Shown here one piece after another: positions 34,120-48,971 of a DNA stretch of 64,000 nt; the first letter of the stretch is position 1; each line of letters begins with the position of its first letter. The DNA is taken from the NCBI RefSeq assembly GCF_026262505.1, contig NC_067206.1, positions 37,401,896 through 37,465,895 of the forward strand, read 5' to 3'. This stretch comes from Trichomonas vaginalis G3 (lineage: Eukaryota > Parabasalia > Trichomonadida > Trichomonadidae). The position numbers were made by a program, and so were the translations under genes. Below the pieces are notes generated by a model. It was not told the DNA's origin and did no database searches. It saw only the letters and a program-made list of their open reading frames with translations.

Positions 34120-35862
34120 TTCACTTAAATCTTTCCTCATGAAGTACGTCAGTAAGTTTGAATAAAACTCTTCATTAAAGCTTTCAATGAGATTTGAGAA
34201 ATATTCGTAATTTCCTTTGTATCTGCTGCTTACGTCAATGACAACAAATCTTCTGTCGTTTTGTCAATCTTTACTGAGTTGAAGTTGTTAGATATCATGA
34301 TGATATTACAAACATTCTCTATCTTTCTTACTGGCTGACACTTCTGATTTAAGTCAACTGAGTCTCTGTTACTATTGACTTTAGTGCGTCGTGGTTCATG
34401 ACCTTAGACGTATCGCATGAGCTTAGTTCATTGCATACGATGAGCTTCATGTTCTCAATAGCAGCATTGAATCTACCAACCACATTCTCTATTGCCGTTA
34501 TATTATTGTTGGCGTACTTGTTAATGAGCTCGCATAGAACATTACTAAGTACATTCTTACAGTTCCTTGCTTTCCTATTAACAAAAGTACTGTTCCAGTC
34601 TTTCCACAAGGATTTTGAACGATGTAGGCGAACCAGTTCAAAACATACTCATAAAGCTCTTCATCCTCATTACATATGACATCGTGAACATGTTTCAAAT
34701 ATCCTTTAATAATGCTTTCATCTACTTCATTCAGTACCTCATACTCATATCCTCTGAAATAGCTGTAAATGTCATCTCTTTCGTCAAAGAATCTCATGCC
34801 TGACTTCATAAGATAGTTCTTGTTCTGACCCGCTTCATAAATCATCAGTGCGTTCACATCCTTCTCCTCAATACGTCCTACATAAACACTCTTCATGAGC
34901 TTATTGAATTCCTTGCTATCTACTGACACAAGTGTTGTTGTGTCTCGTATTCCATCATAATCTTTCACTAGATATGTCATACGTGCTCCGTCAATAACAA
35001 CAACACATCTTCTTAAGTCATTTATAACACTAGCTATGTCAATACCGTCCTCACTCATGTACTTATTTCTCCTCAAGTCCTTTAGTGTGAAAGTGTCTCT
35101 AAGTTCTATTTCAAGCAATTCATTTACACATCCTTTGCAATACTTCTCTATAAAATATTTCTGTCGTTCTTTACTAAGTTTCTTAACAGCTCTGAAGAAC
35201 CATGTGTTTTGACTCAAACATCCTTCACAACTTCTCTCATTCATTCCTAGTTCTTTCATGTCATTATCTTCAACCTCTATGGTCTCATTGACTAAGGTCA
35301 AAGGGTTCTTAGTCATTGCTGGTCTTATCTGAAACAATGTTTGTGCAACAGGTTTAACTAGTTCAGCAACGTCCTTCCTTAATATGAATAGCTGTTTCCA
35401 CTCATCTTTGCTAACAGTTCTTTCATAACCACTGACAGTAATGATTTCATTTGCTGACCTTAGTCGCTTTATGTTCTTCATTTGTATTGCTTTTGTGTAA
35501 GGATTTCGTGAGCATAGGTTGTATATGTCATTCCTGCAATGTTCATTCATGCCAATAGTACTAAATCCTTTCTTTGCTGTTGAGTGCATAATATCCATTA
35601 GTTCCTGTGTTCGTATTGCTGTCTCATAAAATACAACAAGACCTTTGTCATCTATGACGTACTTACCGAAAACATTGCTTATATTCTTTAACCATGAAAT
35701 AACATCCTCATTCATGCTGTCAAACATGAAGTAAGGTCTTACATACTCTTCACTTATAAGATACTCCACAAAGTACTTGTTAAGCTCTATGTCCTCGTGA
35801 GCGATTTCATTAGGTTTGATATTAGTTCCTTTTGTCATTGCTGTCATGTACTTCACTCTCAT
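34120..35862 (-). pseudogene. D5-like SF3 helicase, left copy (broken)
   Basis: Left-arm copy of the helicase described at 56689, about 99 percent alike. Its N-terminal 450 codons read openly and its ATPase part is broken by a small number of changes. Whether these are real or assembly errors cannot be told from one sequence. Confidence 0.75.
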
Positions 35863-35961
35863 AGTTCCTTTCAATAGCGTAAAAGTACTTCATTGTTTCA
35901 TAACTGCTCTAAATTCTGTTCAAAATTCGTACAACATAACTTTTAACATTAGTGAAAGAAC
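35863..35961. promoter_or_regulatory. Divergent spacer between helicase and HNH genes, left arm
   Basis: Ninety-nine bases between start codons, AT-rich with TTCTGTTCAAAATTCG and a run GTACAACATAACTTTTAAC. It is the same in the right arm at 56590-56688. The shared promoter must lie here. Confidence 0.5.
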
Positions 35962-36666
35962 ATGAGCGAAACAACAACATCTAACATTACAGAAGAAGTC
36001 AATGACAATGCCGATGAAAACATTACAGAAGGAGCTAGTGAAAATATTGACGAGTTCAGTGAGGAAGAAGATATTGAGGACGTCAATGAGAACGTTAGTG
36101 GGGAACAAACTCAATGGGAAACATTGAGAAATCATGAAGATTATGAGATTTGTACGACATATCCTTTTACTATTCGTCGAAAGAAAGACAAACATATTAT
36201 GAGTGAATGCTTAAATAATTATGGTTATATTGTGCTTAGTTTAAACAACAAAATGTACTTAAAGCATAGAATTATTGCAGAACAGTGGATTGAAAATCCA
36301 AACAATTTGAAAGAAATAGACCATATAAATCATGATAGAACGGACAACAGAATCTCAAACCTTCGTTGGTGTTCTAGATCTGAAAACAATAGAAATAAAA
36401 GCAAGTATGGCGATATAGTTTATGAGTTCGTTGATGAAATATCTGACGAAGCTGTTGAAATAACAGATTATGGTAAGCATTCGTTTGAGTTCTACTACTA
36501 TGTTGAGAATGAGGACGCATTCTATTATTATACAGGTCTTAACTATCGAAAACTTCATATAAACTTTACAAAAACAGGTGCTGCTTATGTTTGTATGATA
36601 GATACAGAAAACAAGAGTGTAATCTTATTCATAAACAAATTCAAACGCTTGTACGGGTTCATGTAG
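35962..36666 (+). CDS. NUMOD4-HNH endonuclease-like protein, left copy
   Basis: 234 aa, identical to the right copy. Residues 1-50 are acidic and disordered. A NUMOD4 segment follows (QWETLRNHEDYEICTTYPFT at about 51-70, then GYIVLSLNNKMYLKHRIIAE). The HNH core is EIDHINHDRTDNRISNLRWC with SENNRNKS at about 115-150. A C-terminal domain (160-234) has ITDYGKHSFEFYYYVENEDA, YRKLHINFTKTG and INKFKRLYGF. NUMOD4-HNH proteins are free-standing homing-type nucleases in phages and protist elements and cut specific DNA. It may nick element DNA or promote spread of the module. Divergent from the helicase. Confidence 0.85.
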   Translation: MSETTTSNITEEVNDNADENITEGASENIDEFSEEEDIEDVNENVSGEQTQWETLRNHEDYEICTTYPFTIRRKKDKHIMSECLNNYGYIVLSLNNKMYLKHRIIAEQWIENPNNLKEIDHINHDRTDNRISNLRWCSRSENNRNKSKYGDIVYEFVDEISDEAVEITDYGKHSFEFYYYVENEDAFYYYTGLNYRKLHINFTKTGAAYVCMIDTENKSVILFINKFKRLYGFM

Positions 36667-36933
36667 GACAAACATTATTTTTCAACACTAACGCCAACAC
36701 GTAGGACAAACATTCATGACTAACATTACTGTATAACATAGACACTTTGACAAAACTTCATCGTAAATGTTTTGTCAAAACTTCATCGTATATGCTTTGT
36801 CAAAACTTCATCGTATATGCTTTGTCATGATTTCTTCGTATATGCTTTGTCAAAACTTCATCGTAAATGCTTTGTCATGACTTCATCGTAAATGCTTTGT
36901 CATAACTTCATCGTAATGAGTGTAAATGATTTC

Positions 36934-36985
36934 ATATGATTGCTTCCCTCGGAAAACCGAGGGAAGAGATTCCATATGAAAATCG
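36934..36985. other. TTCCCTCGG-AAAA hairpin segment, left arm
   Basis: CATATG, then TTCCCTCGG (36944-36952), AAAA, CCGAGGGAA (36957-36965), then CATATG. Read as protein it gives IASLGKPREEIPYEN, the end of the island protein at 17982. It marks the inner edge of the gene arm. Confidence 0.8.
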
Positions 36986-37811
36986 CAAGAATTTGGCTCC
37001 TGGTTTGAAATATTATTATGTTCATAGACTTTTAGTAAATGCTTTGTCAAACATGAACGTAAACTCTATGTCAAACATGAACGTAAAGACTTCATCGAAA
37101 CTAAACGTAAACTCTATGTCAAACATGAACGTAAACTCTATGTCAAACATGAAACGTAAAACTTCATCGAAACTAAACGTAAACACTTTGTCAAACATGA
37201 ACGTAAACTCTATGTCAAAACTTCATCGTAAACACTTTGTTAAAACTTCATCGAAACTAAACGTAAACACTTTGTCAAACATGAACGTAAACACTTTGTC
37301 AAACATGAACGTAAACTCTATGTCAAACATGAACGTAAAGACTTCATCGAAACTAAACGTAAACACTTTGTCAAACATGAACGTAAATGTTTTGTCAAGA
37401 CTTCTTCGTATATGTTTTGTCATGACTTCATCGTAAATGTTTTGTCAAAACTTCATCGTAAATGCTTTGTCATGACTTCATCGAAACTAAACGTAAATGC
37501 TTTGTCAAACATGAACGTAAACTCTATGTTAAACATGAACGTAAACACTTTGTCAAACATGAACGAAAGACTTTGTCGAACTTCATCGTATATGTTTTGT
37601 CATGACTTCATCCAAACTAAACGTAAACTCTATGTCAAAACTTCATCGTAAACACTTTGTTAAAACTTCATCGTAAAGACTTCATCGAAACTAAACGTAA
37701 ACACTTTGTCAAACATGAACGTAAACTCTATGTCAAACATGAACGTAAACTCTATGTCAAACATGAACGTAAACTCTATGTCAAAACTTCATCGTAATGA
37801 GCGTAAATGAC

Positions 37812-37880
37812 TAAAAAATAATGTTTAGGTGAAGAGGTGAGATTTCACCTAATTTTTCACCCTGTTGAATTTTCATGTCA
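37812..37880. other. Array hairpin, GGTGA type, first of nine regular copies
   Basis: AATAATGTTTAGGTGAAGAGG then TGAGATTTCACC, AATTTTTCACCC, TGTTGAATTTTCATG. Further copies lie near 38650, 39660, 41370, 42090, 43340, 44170, 45000 and 46050, at distances of about 720 to 1710 bp. Confidence 0.9.
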
Positions 37881-40800
37881 AAACTTCATCGTATATGTTT
37901 TGTCATGACTTCATCGTAAATGTTTTGTCATGACTTCATCGTAATGAACGTAAATGTTTTGTCATGACTTCATCGTAAATGTTTTGTCATGACTTCATCG
38001 TAATGAACGTAAATGTTTTGTCATGATTTCATCGTAATGAACGTAAATGCTTTGTCAAAACTTCATCGTATATGCTTTGTCATGATTTAATCGTAATGAA
38101 CGTAAATGTTTTGTCATGACTTCTTCATCGTAATGAACGTAAACACTTTGTCAAACATGAACGAAAGACTTTGTCGAACTTCATCGTATATGTTTTGTCA
38201 TGACTTCATCCAAACTAAACGTAAACTCTATGTCAAAACTTCATCGTAAACACTTTGTTAAAACTTCATCGTAAAGACTTCATCGAAACTAAACGTAAAC
38301 ACTTTGTCAAACATGAACGTAAACTCTATGTCAAACATGAACGTAAACTCTATGTTAAACATGAACGTAAACACTTTGTCAAACATGAACGAAAGACTTT
38401 GTCGAACTTCATCGTATATGTTTTGTCATGACTTCATCCAAACTAAACGTAAACTCTATGTCAAAACTTCATCGTAAACACTTTGTTAAAACTTCATCGT
38501 AAAGACTTCATCGAAACTAAACGTAAACACTTTGTCAAACATGAACGTAAACTCTATGTCAAACATGAACGTAAACTCTATGTCAAACATGAACGTAAAC
38601 TCTATGTCAAAACTTCATCGTAATGAGCGTAAATGACTAAAAAATAATGTTTAGGTGAAGAGGTGAGATTTCACCTAATTTTTCACCCTGTTGAATTTTC
38701 ATGTCAAAACTTCATCGTATATGTTTTGTCATGACTTCATCGTAAATGTTTTGTCATGACTTCATCGTAATGAACGTAAATGTTTTGTCATGACTTCATC
38801 GTAAATGTTTTGTCATGACTTCATCGTAATGAACGTAAATGTTTTGTCATGATTTCATCGTAATGAACGTAAATGCTTTGTCAAAACTTCATCGTATATG
38901 CTTTGTCATGATTTAATCGTAATGAACGTAAATGTTTTGTCATGACTTCTTCATCGTAATGAACGTAAACACTTTGTCAAACATGAACGAAAGACTTTGT
39001 CGAACTTCATCGTATATGTTTTGTCATGACTTCATCCAAACTAAACGTAAACTCTATGTCAAAACTTCATCGTAAACACTTTGTTAAAACTTCATCGTAA
39101 AGACTTCATCGAAACTAAACGTAAACACTTTGTCAAACATGAACGTAAACTCTATGTCAAACATGAACGTAAACTCTATGTTAAACATGAACGTAAACAC
39201 TTTGTCAAACATGAACGAAAGACTTTGTCGAACTTCATCGTATATGTTTTGTCATGACTTCATCCAAACTAAACGTAAACTCTATGTCAAAACTTCATCG
39301 TAAACACTTTGTTAAAACTTCATCGTAAAGACTTCATCGAAACTAAACGTAAACACTTTGTCAAACATGAACGTAAACACTTTGTCAAACATGAACGAAA
39401 GACTTTGTCGAACTTCATCGTATATGTTTTGTCATGACTTCATCCAAACTAAACGTAAACTCTATGTCAAAACTTCATCGTAAACACTTTGTTAAAACTT
39501 CATCGTAAAGACTTCATCGAAACTAAACGTAAACACTTTGTCAAACATGAACGTAAACTCTATGTCAAACATGAACGTAAACTCTATGTCAAACATGAAC
39601 GTAAACTCTATGTCAAAACTTCATCGTAATGAGCGTAAATGACTAAAAAATAATGTTTAGGTGAAGAGGTGAGATTTCACCTAATTTTTCACCCTGTTGA
39701 ATTTTCATGTCAAAACTTCATCGTATATGTTTTGTCATGACTTCATCGTAAATGTTTTGTCATGACTTCATCGTAATGAACGTAAATGTTTTGTCATGAC
39801 TTCATCGTAAATGTTTTGTCATGACTTCATCGTAATGAACGTAAATGTTTTGTCATGATTTCATCGTAATGAACGTAAATGCTTTGTCAAAACTTCATCG
39901 TATATGCTTTGTCATGATTTAATCGTAATGAACGTAAATGTTTTGTCATGACTTCTTCATCGTAATGAACGTAAACACTTTGTCAAACATGAACGAAAGA
40001 CTTTGTCGAACTTCATCGTATATGTTTTGTCATGACTTCATCCAAACTAAACGTAAACTCTATGTCAAAACTTCATCGTAAACACTTTGTTAAAACTTCA
40101 TCGTAAAGACTTCATCGAAACTAAACGTAAACACTTTGTCAAACATGAACGTAAACTCTATGTCAAACATGAACGTAAACTCTATGTTAAACATGAACGT
40201 AAACACTTTGTCAAACATGAACGAAAGACTTTGTCGAACTTCATCGTATATGTTTTGTCATGACTTCATCCAAACTAAACGTAAACTCTATGTCAAAACT
40301 TCATCGTAAACACTTTGTTAAAACTTCATCGTAAAGACTTCATCGAAACTAAACGTAAACACTTTGTCAAACATGAACGTAAACTCTATGTTAAACATGA
40401 ACGTAAACACTTTGTCAAACATGAACGAAAGACTTTGTCGAACTTCATCGTATATGTTTTGTCATGACTTCATCCAAACTAAACGTAAACTCTATGTCAA
40501 AACTTCATCGTAAACACTTTGTTAAAACTTCATCGTAAAGACTTCATCGAAACTAAACGTAAAACTTTGTCAAACATGAACGTAAACTCTATGTCAAACA
40601 TGAACGTAAACTCTATGTTAAACATGAACGTAAACACTTTGTCAAACATGAACGAAAGACTTTGTCGAACTTCATCGTATATGTTTTGTCATGACTTCAT
40701 CCAAACTAAACGTAAACTCTATGTCAAAACTTCATCGTAAACACTTTGTTAAAACTTCATCGTAAAGACTTCATCGAAACTAAACGTAAACACTTTGTCA

Positions 40801-43800
40801 AACATGAACGTAAACTCTATGTCAAACATGAACGTAAACTCTATGTTAAACATGAACGTAAACACTTTGTCAAACATGAACGAAAGACTTTGTCGAACTT
40901 CATCGTATATGTTTTGTCATGACTTCATCCAAACTAAACGTAAACTCTATGTCAAAACTTCATCGTAAACACTTTGTTAAAACTTCATCGTAAAGACTTC
41001 ATCGAAACTAAACGTAAACACTTTGTCAAACATGAACGTAAACTCTATGTCAAACATGAACGTAAACTCTATGTTAAACATGAACGTAAACACTTTGTCA
41101 AACATGAACGAAAGACTTTGTCGAACTTCATCGTATATGTTTTGTCATGACTTCATCCAAACTAAACGTAAACTCTATGTCAAAACTTCATCGTAAACAC
41201 TTTGTTAAAACTTCATCGTAAAGACTTCATCGAAACTAAACGTAACACTTTGTCAAACATGAAACGTAAACTCTATGTCAAACATGAACGTAAACTCTAT
41301 GTCAAACATGAACGTAAACTCTATGTCAAAACTTCATCGTAATGAGCGTAAATGACTAAAAAATAATGTTTAGGTGAAGAGGTGAGATTTCACCTAATTT
41401 TTCACCCTGTTGAATTTTCATGTCAAAACTTCATCGTATATGTTTTGTCATGACTTCATCGTAAATGTTTTGTCATGACTTCATCGTAATGAACGTAAAT
41501 GTTTTGTCATGACTTCATCGTAATGAACGTAAATGTTTTGTCATGATTTCATCGTAATGAACGTAAATGCTTTGTCATGACTTCTTCATCGTAATGAACG
41601 TAAACACTTTGTCAAACATGAACGAAAGACTTTGTCGAACTTCATCGTATATGTTTTGTCATGACTTCATCCAAACTAAACGTAAACTCTATGTCAAAAC
41701 TTCATCGTAAACACTTTGTTAAAACTTCATCGTAAAGACTTCATCGAAACTAAACGTAAACACTTTGTCAAACATGAACGTAAACTCTATGTTAAACATG
41801 AACGTAAACACTTTGTCAAACATGAACGAAAGACTTTGTCGAACTTCATCGTATATGTTTTGTCATGACTTCATCCAAACTAAACGTAAACTCTATGTCA
41901 AAACTTCATCGTAAACACTTTGTTAAAACTTCATCGTAAAGACTTCATCGAAACTAAACGTAAACACTTTGTCAAACATGAACGTAAACTCTATGTCAAA
42001 CATGAACGTAAACTCTATGTCAAACATGAACGTAAACTCTATGTCAAAACTTCATCGTAATGAGCGTAAATGACTAAAAAATAATGTTTAGGTGAAGAGG
42101 TGAGATTTCACCTAATTTTTCACCTGTTGAATTTTCATGTCAAAACTTCATCGTATATGTTTTGTCATGACTTCATCGTAAATGTTTTGTCATGACTTCA
42201 TCGTAATGAACGTAAATGTTTTGTCATGACTTCATCGTAAATGTTTTGTCATGATTTCATCGTAATGAACGTAAATGTTTTTGTCATGATTTCATCGTAA
42301 TGAACGTAAATGCTTTGTCAAAACTTCATCGTATATGCTTTGTCATGATTTAATCGTAATGAACGTAAATGTTTTCATGACTTCTTCATCGTAATGAACG
42401 TAACACTTTGTCAAACATGAACGAAAGACTTTGTCGAACTTCATCGTATATGTTTTGTCATGACTTCATCCAAACTAAACGTAAACTCTATGTCAAAACT
42501 TCATCGTAAACACTTTGTTAAAACTTCATCGTAAAGACTTCATCGAAACTAAACGTAAACACTTTGTCAAACATGAACGTAAACTCTATGTCAAACATGA
42601 ACGTAAACTCTATGTTAAACATGAACGTAAACACTTTGTCAAACATGAACGAAAGACTTTGTCGAACTTCATCGTATATGTTTTGTCATGACTTCATCCA
42701 AACTAAACGTAAACTCTATGTCAAAATTCAATCGTAAACACTTTGTTAAAACTTCATCGTAAAGACTTCATCGAAACTAAACGTAAACACTTTGTCAAAC
42801 ATGAACGTAAACTCTATGTCAAACATGAACGTAAACTCTATGTTAAACATGAACGTAAACACTTTGTCAAACATGAACGAAAGACTTTGTCGAACTTCAT
42901 CGTATATGTTTGTCATGACTTCATCCAAACTAAACGTAAACTCTATGTCAAAACTTCATCGTAAACACTTGTTAAAACTTCATCGTAAAGACTTCATCGA
43001 AACTAAACGTAAACACTTTGTCAAACATGAACGTAAACTCTATGTTAAACATGAACGTAAACACTTTGTCAAACATGAACGAAAGACTTTGTCGAACTTC
43101 ATCGTATATGTTTTGTCATGACTTCATCCAAACTAAACGTAAACTCTATGTCAAAACTTCATCGTAAACACTTTGTTAAAACTTCATCGTAAAGACTTCA
43201 TCGAAACTAAACGTAAACACTTTGTCAAACATGAACGTAAACTCTATGTCAAACATGAACGTAAACTCTATGTCAAACATGAACGTAAACTCTATGTCAA
43301 AACTTCATCGTAATGAGCGTAAATGACTAAAAAATAATGTTTAGGTGAAGAGGTGAGATTTCACCTAATTTTTCACCCTGTTGAATTTTCATGTCAAAAC
43401 TTCATCGTATATGTTTTGTCATGACTTCATCGTAAATGTTTTGTCATGACTTCATCGTAATGAACGTAAATGTTTTGTCATGACTTCATCGTAAATGTTT
43501 TGTCATGACTTCATCGTAATGAACGTAAATGTTTTGTCATGATTTCATCGTAATGAACGTAAATGCTTTGTCAAAACTTCATCGTATATGCTTTGTCATG
43601 ATTTAATCGTAATGAACGTAAATGTTTTGTCATGACTTCTTCATCGTAATGAACGTAAACACTTTGTCAAACATGAACGAAAGACTTTGTCGAACTTCAT
43701 CGTATATGTTTTTGTCATGACTTCATCCAAACTAAACGTAAACTCTATGTCAAAACTTCATCGTAAACACTTTGTTAAAACTTCATCGTAAAGACTTCAT

Positions 43801-46800
43801 CGAAACTAACGTAAACACTTTGTCAAACATGAACGTAAACTCTATGTCAAACATGAACGTAAACTCTATGTTAAACATGAACGTAAACACTTTGTCAAAC
43901 ATGAACGAAAGACTTTGTCGAACTTCATCGTATATGTTTTGTCATGACTTCATCCAAACTAAACGTAAACTCTATGTCAAAACTTCATCGTAAACACTTT
44001 GTTAAAACTTCATCGTAAAGACTTCATCGAAACTAAACGTAAACACTTTGTCAAACATGAACGTAAACTCTATGTCAAACATGAACGTAAACTCTATGTC
44101 AAACATGAACGTAAACTCTATGTCAAAACTTCATCGTAATGAGCGTAAATGACTAAAAAAATAATGTTTAGGTGAAGAGGTGAGATTTCACCTAATTTTT
44201 CACCCTGTTGAATTTTCATGTCAAAACTTTCATCGTATATGTTTTGTCATGACTTCATCGTAAATGTTTTGTCATGACTTCATCGTAATGAACGTAAATG
44301 TTTTGTCATGACTTCATCGTAAATGTTTTGTCATGACTTCATCGTAATGAACGTAAATGTTTTGTCATGATTTCATCGTAATGAACGTAAATGCTTTGTC
44401 AAAACTTCATCGTATATGCTTTGTCATGATTTAATCGTAATGAACGTAAATGTTTTGTCATGACTTCTTCATCGTAATGAACGTAAACACTTTGTCAAAC
44501 ATGAACGAAAGACTTTGTCGAACTTCATCGTATATGTTTTGTCATGACTTCATCCAAACTAAACGTAAACTCTATGTCAAAACTTCATCGTAAACACTTT
44601 GTTAAAACTTCATCGTAAAGACTTCATCGAAACTAAACGTAAACACTTTGTCAAACATGAACGTAAACTCTATGTCAAACATGAACGTAAACTCTATGTT
44701 AAACATGAACGTAAACACTTTGTCAAACATGAACGAAAGACTTTGTCGAACTTCATCGTATATGTTTTGTCATGACTTCATCCAAACTAAACGTAAACTC
44801 TATGTCAAAACTTCATCGTAAACACTTTGTTAAAACTTCATCGTAAAGACTTCATCGAAACTAAACGTAAACACTTTGTCAAACATGAACGTAAACTCTA
44901 TGTCAAACATGAACGTAAACTCTATGTTAAACATGAACGTAAACTCTATGTCAAAACTTCATCGTAATGAGCGTAAATGACTAAAAAATAATGTTTAGGT
45001 GAAGAGGTGAGATTTCACCTAATTTTTCACCCTGTTGAATTTTCATGTCAAAACTTCATCGTATATGTTTTGTCATGACTTCATCGTAAATGTTTTGTCA
45101 TGACTTCATCGTAATGAACGTAAATGTTTTGTCATGACTTCATCGTAAATGTTTTGTCATGACTTCATCGTAATGAACGTAAATGTTTTGTCATGATTTC
45201 ATCGTAATGAACGTAAATGCTTTGTCAAAACTTCATCGTATATGCTTTGTCATGATTTAATCGTAATGAACGTAAATGTTTTGTCATGACTTCTTCATCG
45301 TAATGAACGTAAACACTTTGTCAAACATGAACGAAAGACTTTGTCGAACTTCATCGTATATGTTTTGTCATGACTTCATCCAAACTAAACGTAAACTCTA
45401 TGTCAAAACTTCATCGTAAACACTTTGTTAAAACTTCATCGTAAAGACTTCATCGAAACTAAACGTAAACACTTTGTCAAACATGAACGTAAACTCTATG
45501 TCAAACATGAACGTAAACTCTATGTTAAACATGAACGTAAACACTTTGTCAAACATGAACGAAAGACTTTGTCGAACTTCATCGTATATGTTTTGTCATG
45601 ACTTCATCCAAACTAAACGTAAACTCTATGTCAAAACTTCATCGTAAACACTTTGTTAAAACTTCATCGTAAAGACTTCATCGAAACTAAACGTAAACAC
45701 TTTGTCAAACATGAACGTAAACTCTATGTCAAACATGAACGTAAACTCTATGTTAAACATAACGTAAAACACTTTGTCAAACATGAACGAAAGACTTTGT
45801 CGAACTTCATCGTATATGTTTTGTCATGACTTCATCCAAACTAAACGTAAACTCTATGTCAAAACTTCATCGTAAACACTTTGTTAAAACTTCATCGTAA
45901 AGACTTCATCGAAACTAAACGTAAACACTTTGTCAAACATGAACGTAAACTCTATGTCAAACATGAACGTAAACTCTATGTCAAACATGAACGTAAACTC
46001 TATGTCAAAACTTCATCGTAATGAGCGTAAATGACTAAAAAATAATGTTTAGGTGAAGAGGTGAGATTTCACCTAATTTTTCACCCTGTTGAATTTTCAT
46101 GTCAAAACTTCATCGTATATGTTTTGTCATGACTTCATCGTAAATGTTTTGTCATGACTTCATCGTAATGAACGTAAATGTTTTGTCATGACTTCATCGT
46201 AAATGTTTTGTCATGACTTCATCGTAATGAACGTAAATGTTTTGTCATGATTTCATCGTAATGAACGTAAATGTTTTGTCATGATTTCATCGTAATGAAC
46301 GTAAATGCCTTGTCAAAACTTCATCGTATATGCTTTGTCATGATTTAATCGTAATGAACGTAAATGTTTTGTCATGACTTCTTCATCGTAATGAACGTAA
46401 ACACTTTGTCAAACATGAACGTAAATGCTTTGTCAAAACTTCATCGTATATGTTTTGTCATGACTTCATCGTATATGTTTTGTCATGACTTCATCGTAAA
46501 CACTTTGTCATGACTTCATCGTAAATGTTTTGTCAAAACTTCTTCGTAAATGTTTTGTCAAAACTTCATCGTAAATGTTTTGTCATGACTTCATCGTAAT
46601 GAACGTAAATGTTTTCATTAATGATTTCATAAATGTTTTGTCATGACTTCATCGTAAATGTTTTGTCATGATTTAATCGTAAATGTTTTGTCAAGACTTC
46701 ATCGTATATGTTTTGTCAAGACTTCATCGTATATGTTTTGTCAAACATGAACGTATATGCTTTGTCAAAACTTCTTCGTAAATGCTTTGTCATGACTTCT

Positions 46801-46819
46801 TCGTATATGTTTTGTCATG

Positions 46820-46945
46820 ATGCAAAAATAATGAGTTCATTTACTCACAATATTTTTGTACAAAATGTAAAGTATGGCGGTTTGAAACCGTCGGGAACCT
46901 TCACTTTTTTGACGAAGTGCAAATCTTCACTTCGTGTCAAAACTT
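46820..46945 (+). repeat. Non-word insert with two hairpins, copy 1
   Basis: About 120 bp unlike the array: GTAAAGTATGGCGGTTTGAA with CGGTTTGAAACCG, then CGAAGTG-CAAATCTT-CACTTCG. Copies recur at about 47725-47845 and, inverted, at 52150-52275. Confidence 0.85.
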
Positions 46946-47724
46946 CATCGTATATGTTTTGTCATGACTTCATCGTAAACTTTTGTCAATGTCAAAACTT
47001 TTCGTAAATGTTTTGTCAAAACTTCTTCGTAAATGTTTTGTCAAAACTTCATCGTAAATGTTTTGTCATGACTTCATCGTAATGAACGTAAATGTTTTCA
47101 TTAATGATTTCATAAATGTTTTGTCATGACTTCATCGTAAATGTTTTGTCATGATTTCATCGTAATGAACGTAAATGCTTTGTCAAAACTTCATCGTATA
47201 TGCTTTGTCATGATTTAATCGTAATGAACGTAAATGTTTTGTCATGACTTCTTCATCGTAATGAACGTAAACACTTTGTCAAACATGAACGTAAATGCTT
47301 TGTCAAAACTTCATCGTATATGTTTTGTCATGACTTCATCGTATATGTTTTGTCATGACTTCATCGTAAACACTTTGTCATGACTTCATCGTAAATGTTT
47401 TGTCAAAACTTCTTCGTAAATGTTTTGTCAAAACTTCATCGTAAATGTTTTGTCATGACTTCATCGTAATGAACGTAAATGTTTTCATTAATGATTTCAT
47501 AAATGTTTTGTCATGACTTCATCGTAAATGTTTTGTCATGATTTAATCGTAAATGTTTTGTCAAGACTTCATCGTATATGTTTTGTCAAGACTTCATCGT
47601 ATATGTTTTGTCAAACATGAACGTATATGTTTTGTCATGATTTCTTCGTAATGAACGTATATGCTTTGTCAAAACTTCTTCGTAAATGCTTTGTCATGAC
47701 TTCTTCGTATATGTTTTGTCATGA

Positions 47725-47845
47725 TGCAAAAATAATGAGTTCATTTACTCACAATATTTTTGTACAAAATGTAAAGTATGGCGGTTTGAAACCGTCGGGA
47801 ACCTTCACTTTTTTGACGAAGTGCAAATCTTCACTTCGTGTCAAA
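47725..47845 (+). repeat. Non-word insert with two hairpins, copy 2
   Basis: Second direct copy of the unit at 46820, nearly identical. Confidence 0.85.
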
Positions 47846-48971
47846 ACTTCATCGTATATGTTTTGTCAAACATGAACGTAAATGTTTTGTCATGACTTCA
47901 TCGTAATGAACGTAAATGTTTTGTCATGACTTCATCGTATATGTTTTGTCATGATTTCATCGTATATGCTTTGTCAAACATAAACGTATATGTTTTGTCA
48001 AGACTTCATCGTATATGTTTTGTCAAGACTTCATCGTATATGTTTTGTCAAGACTTCATCGTATATGTTTTGTCAAACATGAACGTATATGTTTTGTCAT
48101 GATTTCTTCGTAATGAACGTATATGCTTTGTCATGATTTCTTCGTATATGCTTTGTCATGATTTCTTCGTATATGCTTTGTCAAACATAAACGTATATGT
48201 TTTGTCATGATTTCTTCGTATATGTTTTGTCATGACTTCTTCATCGTAATGAGTGTAAACTCTATGTCAAACATGAACGTAAACTCTATGTCAAACATGA
48301 GCGTAAATGTTTTGTCATGATGATTTCATCGTTAATGCTTTGTCAAACATGAACATAAATGCTTTGTCAAACATGAACATAAATGCTTTGTCAAACATGA
48401 GCGTAAATGTTTTGTCATGACTTCATCGAAACATGAACGTAAACTCTATGTCAAACATGAACGTAAATGCTTTGTCAAACATGAGCGTAAATGTTTTGTC
48501 ATGACTTCATCGAAACATGAGCGTAAACACTTTGTCAAACATGAACGTAAACTCTATGTCAAACATGAGCATAAACTCTATGTCATGACTTCATCGAAAC
48601 ATGAACGTAAACTCTATGTCAAACATGAGCGTAAACACTTTGTCAAACATGAACGTAAATGTTTTGTCATGATGATTTCATTGTTAATGCTTTGTCAAAC
48701 ATGAACATAAATGCTTTGTCAAACATGAACATAAATGCTTTGTCAAACATGAGCGTAAATGTTTTGTCATGACTTCATCGAAACATGAACGTAAACTCTA
48801 TGTCAAACATGAACGTAAATGCTTTGTCAAACATGAGCGTAAATGTTTTGTCATGATTTCATCGTAATGAACGTAAACTCTATGTCAAACATGAACATAA
48901 ATGCTTTGTCAAACATGAACGTAAATGTTTTGTCATGACTTCATCGTAATGAGCATAAATGACCCAAAAAT

